DNA of 64,000 nucleotides from Acidobacteriaceae bacterium KBS 89 (GTDB lineage: Bacteria; Acidobacteriota; Terriglobia; Terriglobales; Acidobacteriaceae). The notes under the pieces are model-generated. The model saw only the letters and a list, made by a program, of their open reading frames with translations, was not told where the DNA came from and made no database searches. Shown here piece after piece: positions 62,672-64,000 of this stretch. Positions within the stretch are counted from its first letter, which is position 1; each line of letters starts with the position of its first letter. The translations under genes and the position numbers were made by a program. The stretch lies in the NCBI GenBank assembly GCA_000381605.1, contig KB906755.1, positions 372,001-436,000 of the forward strand, given 5' to 3'.

Positions 62672-63222
62672 CGCGATTTAATCTCCACGTTAGACCGACC
62701 CCGCACAACACCGAGGAATGCTGCCGGAGCCGATTGATCGTCCGCATTTCTCTGCAAAAGTCTGACTCGAATGGTCTCACCCAAGCCACCACTATCTTCT
62801 GAAACCCCCGCCACCTCAATCCGCAGAAGGTCTTCCTGTCTCCAAAGTCGTATGATTTCGCCCGCCAGAACTAAAGGTGCTTCCCTACCGCTCGTGTGCA
62901 ATGATTGCTCCGTTTGTCGGGACGTCTGGGGCGAACCATATCCTCCTATTGCTATTGCAAATGCAGGCCATTCGGGATGGCCACAACTGGCAATCATCGC
63001 CCATCTCTGTCTTAGGATTAGATCCGACTGGATCTTCACTACTCGAAAGCCGTTACTCTCTATAACCGGAGAAAACGGAGACTGTGTTTCAACGCCATCA
63101 ATCGCTGTACTTGGAGTTTCATAACAAGCCGCCCGCGCGGAACTTCCCATAGCTATCCCGTGACATGCCAGTAAAGAGATCACTCCGACACCTCTGATTT
63201 GCGACCGAAGCAAATTGCTCAT
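62668..63222 (-). CDS. flgA: FlgA-like P-ring chaperone
   Basis: Periplasmic chaperone for FlgI. 184 residues with an export signal (SLLACHGIAMGSSARA). The C-terminal SAF-type domain is recognisable: LVLAGEIIRLWRQEDLLRIE, VAGVSEDSGGLGETIRVRLL, AAFLGVVRGRSNVEIKSR. The N-terminal half is divergent. Its place between flgG and flgH supports the call. Confidence 0.82.
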   Translation of the reverse strand: MSNLLRSQIRGVGVISLLACHGIAMGSSARAACYETPSTAIDGVETQSPFSPVIESNGFRVVKIQSDLILRQRWAMIASCGHPEWPAFAIAIGGYGSPQTSRQTEQSLHTSGREAPLVLAGEIIRLWRQEDLLRIEVAGVSEDSGGLGETIRVRLLQRNADDQSAPAAFLGVVRGRSNVEIKSR

Positions 63223-63228
63223 TGGTTC

Positions 63229-64000
63229 CTACCGGATCAGGCCGTTGATCTGTGAGTACATGTCGTCCGCCACGTGGATTACCTTGGAGTTGCTCTCATA
63301 GGCGCGTTGCGCCAAGATCATCTGCACGAACTCTGCAACGACATCGACATTCGAGTTCTCCAGATAGCCCTGTTGCAACGTTCCTATTCCACTTGCTCCG
63401 CCCGGCGCGTCAGTAATTGGATTGCCTGAGGACGCTGTCTGCTGCATCAGGTTGCCGCCGATGGAGCTCAGGCCTCCTGGATTGGGGAAGGTAGCGAGTT
63501 GTATGGTTCCTAACTGAGCGGCGTTGGTTTGCCCGGGAAGCGTTGCTGTCACGACTCCATATTGAGAGATAACCACATCGGTGGCGTTCGACGGGATCGT
63601 GATTGCGGGCAATACTGTGTCTCCATTTGTGGTCACGATTGTGCCTTGACTGTTGCGATGGAAGTTGCCGGCTCGCGTATACGCTATTGTTCCGTCCGGC
63701 ATTGATACCTGAAAGAATCCTGCGCCCTGAATCTCGATGTCATACGGATTGCCTGTGTTGTTCGGATCGCCTTGTGTCATGATGACTTCGCTCGCTGCTG
63801 TTTTGGTTCCTAGGCCGACTTGCAAACCGGCTGAGAGCGTTTGCTGTGTCTCGGCCGATCCGGGAGTAATCAGGTTTTGGTAGATCATGTCCTGGAACTG
63901 CACCTGGCGCTGACGGAATCCTGCTGTAGCCGAGTTGGCGAGGTTATTTGCGACGGTGTCGAGATTCGTCTGCTGGGCGCTCATTCCGCTTGCTGCTGTG
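63229..64000 (-). CDS. flgG: Flagellar distal rod protein FlgG, 5' end cut by window edge
   Basis: Distal rod subunit. The frame stays open past an internal Met at 63984 to the window edge: TAASGMSAQQTNLDTVANNL is the normal FlgG start region, so about 8 N-terminal residues lie outside. Further motifs: QDMIYQNLITPGSAETQQTL, IEIQGAGFFQVSMPDGTIAY and the C-terminal NSNVDVVAEFVQMILAQRAY. First visible gene of the second flagellar block. Confidence 0.95.
   Translation of the reverse strand, partial: TAASGMSAQQTNLDTVANNLANSATAGFRQRQVQFQDMIYQNLITPGSAETQQTLSAGLQVGLGTKTAASEVIMTQGDPNNTGNPYDIEIQGAGFFQVSMPDGTIAYTRAGNFHRNSQGTIVTTNGDTVLPAITIPSNATDVVISQYGVVTATLPGQTNAAQLGTIQLATFPNPGGLSSIGGNLMQQTASSGNPITDAPGGASGIGTLQQGYLENSNVDVVAEFVQMILAQRAYESNSKVIHVADDMYSQINGLIR

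Noticed and set aside
1..64000. CRISPR arrays, tRNA, rRNA, complete insertion sequences or prophage
   Set aside because: Read through for regular spacer-repeat blocks, cloverleaf-like segments, transposases and integrases; none seen. Lack of a tRNA scan leaves a small chance of a missed tRNA.

Overview
The window is high-GC, densely coded DNA, most consistent with a soil acidobacterium of the Terriglobia (Granulicella/Edaphobacter/Terriglobus type). This rests on protein character: small lineage-typical proteins, a DUF4097-like repeat protein, many secreted hydrolases, and the intergenic repeats. There is no rRNA or other direct taxonomic marker, so it is an inference.

Layout. (1) 1-9.7 kb: the 5' end of a TolC-like outer membrane protein, truA, a secreted protein of unknown function, an M20 peptidase, an amidohydrolase coupled to an EamA permease, a DegP/HtrA protease and a small peptidoglycan-binding protein. 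(2) 9.8-32.8 kb: a large flagellar locus, all on the minus strand. In transcription order it holds an OmpR-type regulator, a mini-HisKA protein and a sigma-54 activator without HTH; then flgB-flgC-fliE-fliF-fliG-fliH-fliI-fliJ-fliK-flgD-flgE; then fliL-fliN paralogue-fliO-fliP-fliQ-fliR; then flhB-flhA-fliA-fliM-fliN and a zinc-finger/MshEN protein. (3) 33-57 kb: chromosomal and accessory genes: lexA, an HlyD-type adaptor, carbonic anhydrase, gph, an M28 peptidase, an FAD monooxygenase, a DsbA-like protein, uvrB with a GIY-YIG/repeat cassette behind it, an HNH-like protein, a 3-methyladenine glycosylase, two dienelactone hydrolases, an MBL hydrolase, rpsO-pnp and others. (4) 57.4-64 kb: a second minus-strand flagellar block, flgG (cut by the window edge)-flgA-flgH-flgI-flgJ-flgM-flgK-flgL.

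How it works together. The first flagellar block encodes the MS ring, switch, export gate and ATPase, rod and hook. The second encodes the distal rod, P and L rings, hook-filament junction and anti-sigma factor. Promoter motifs suggest a hierarchy. Sigma-54-like -24/-12 sites lie before flgB, fliL and flhB, and a near-consensus sigma-28 site lies before flgM, so FliA would drive its own inhibitor. Flagellin, cap, stator and chemotaxis genes are not in the window.

Most interesting: (a) a stand-alone protein with two tandem MshEN-type c-di-GMP-binding motifs, translationally overlapped with fliN; (b) a sigma-54 activator lacking its DNA-binding domain, overlapped with an 81-residue kinase fragment that keeps the H-box but has no ATPase domain; (c) a GIY-YIG nuclease gene flanked by two copies of a palindromic repeat, with a degenerate second copy of the uvrB 3' end beyond it; (d) a member of a related repeat inserted in frame in a peptidase gene; (e) a dispersed ~100-bp intergenic repeat with two diverged copies 53 kb apart.
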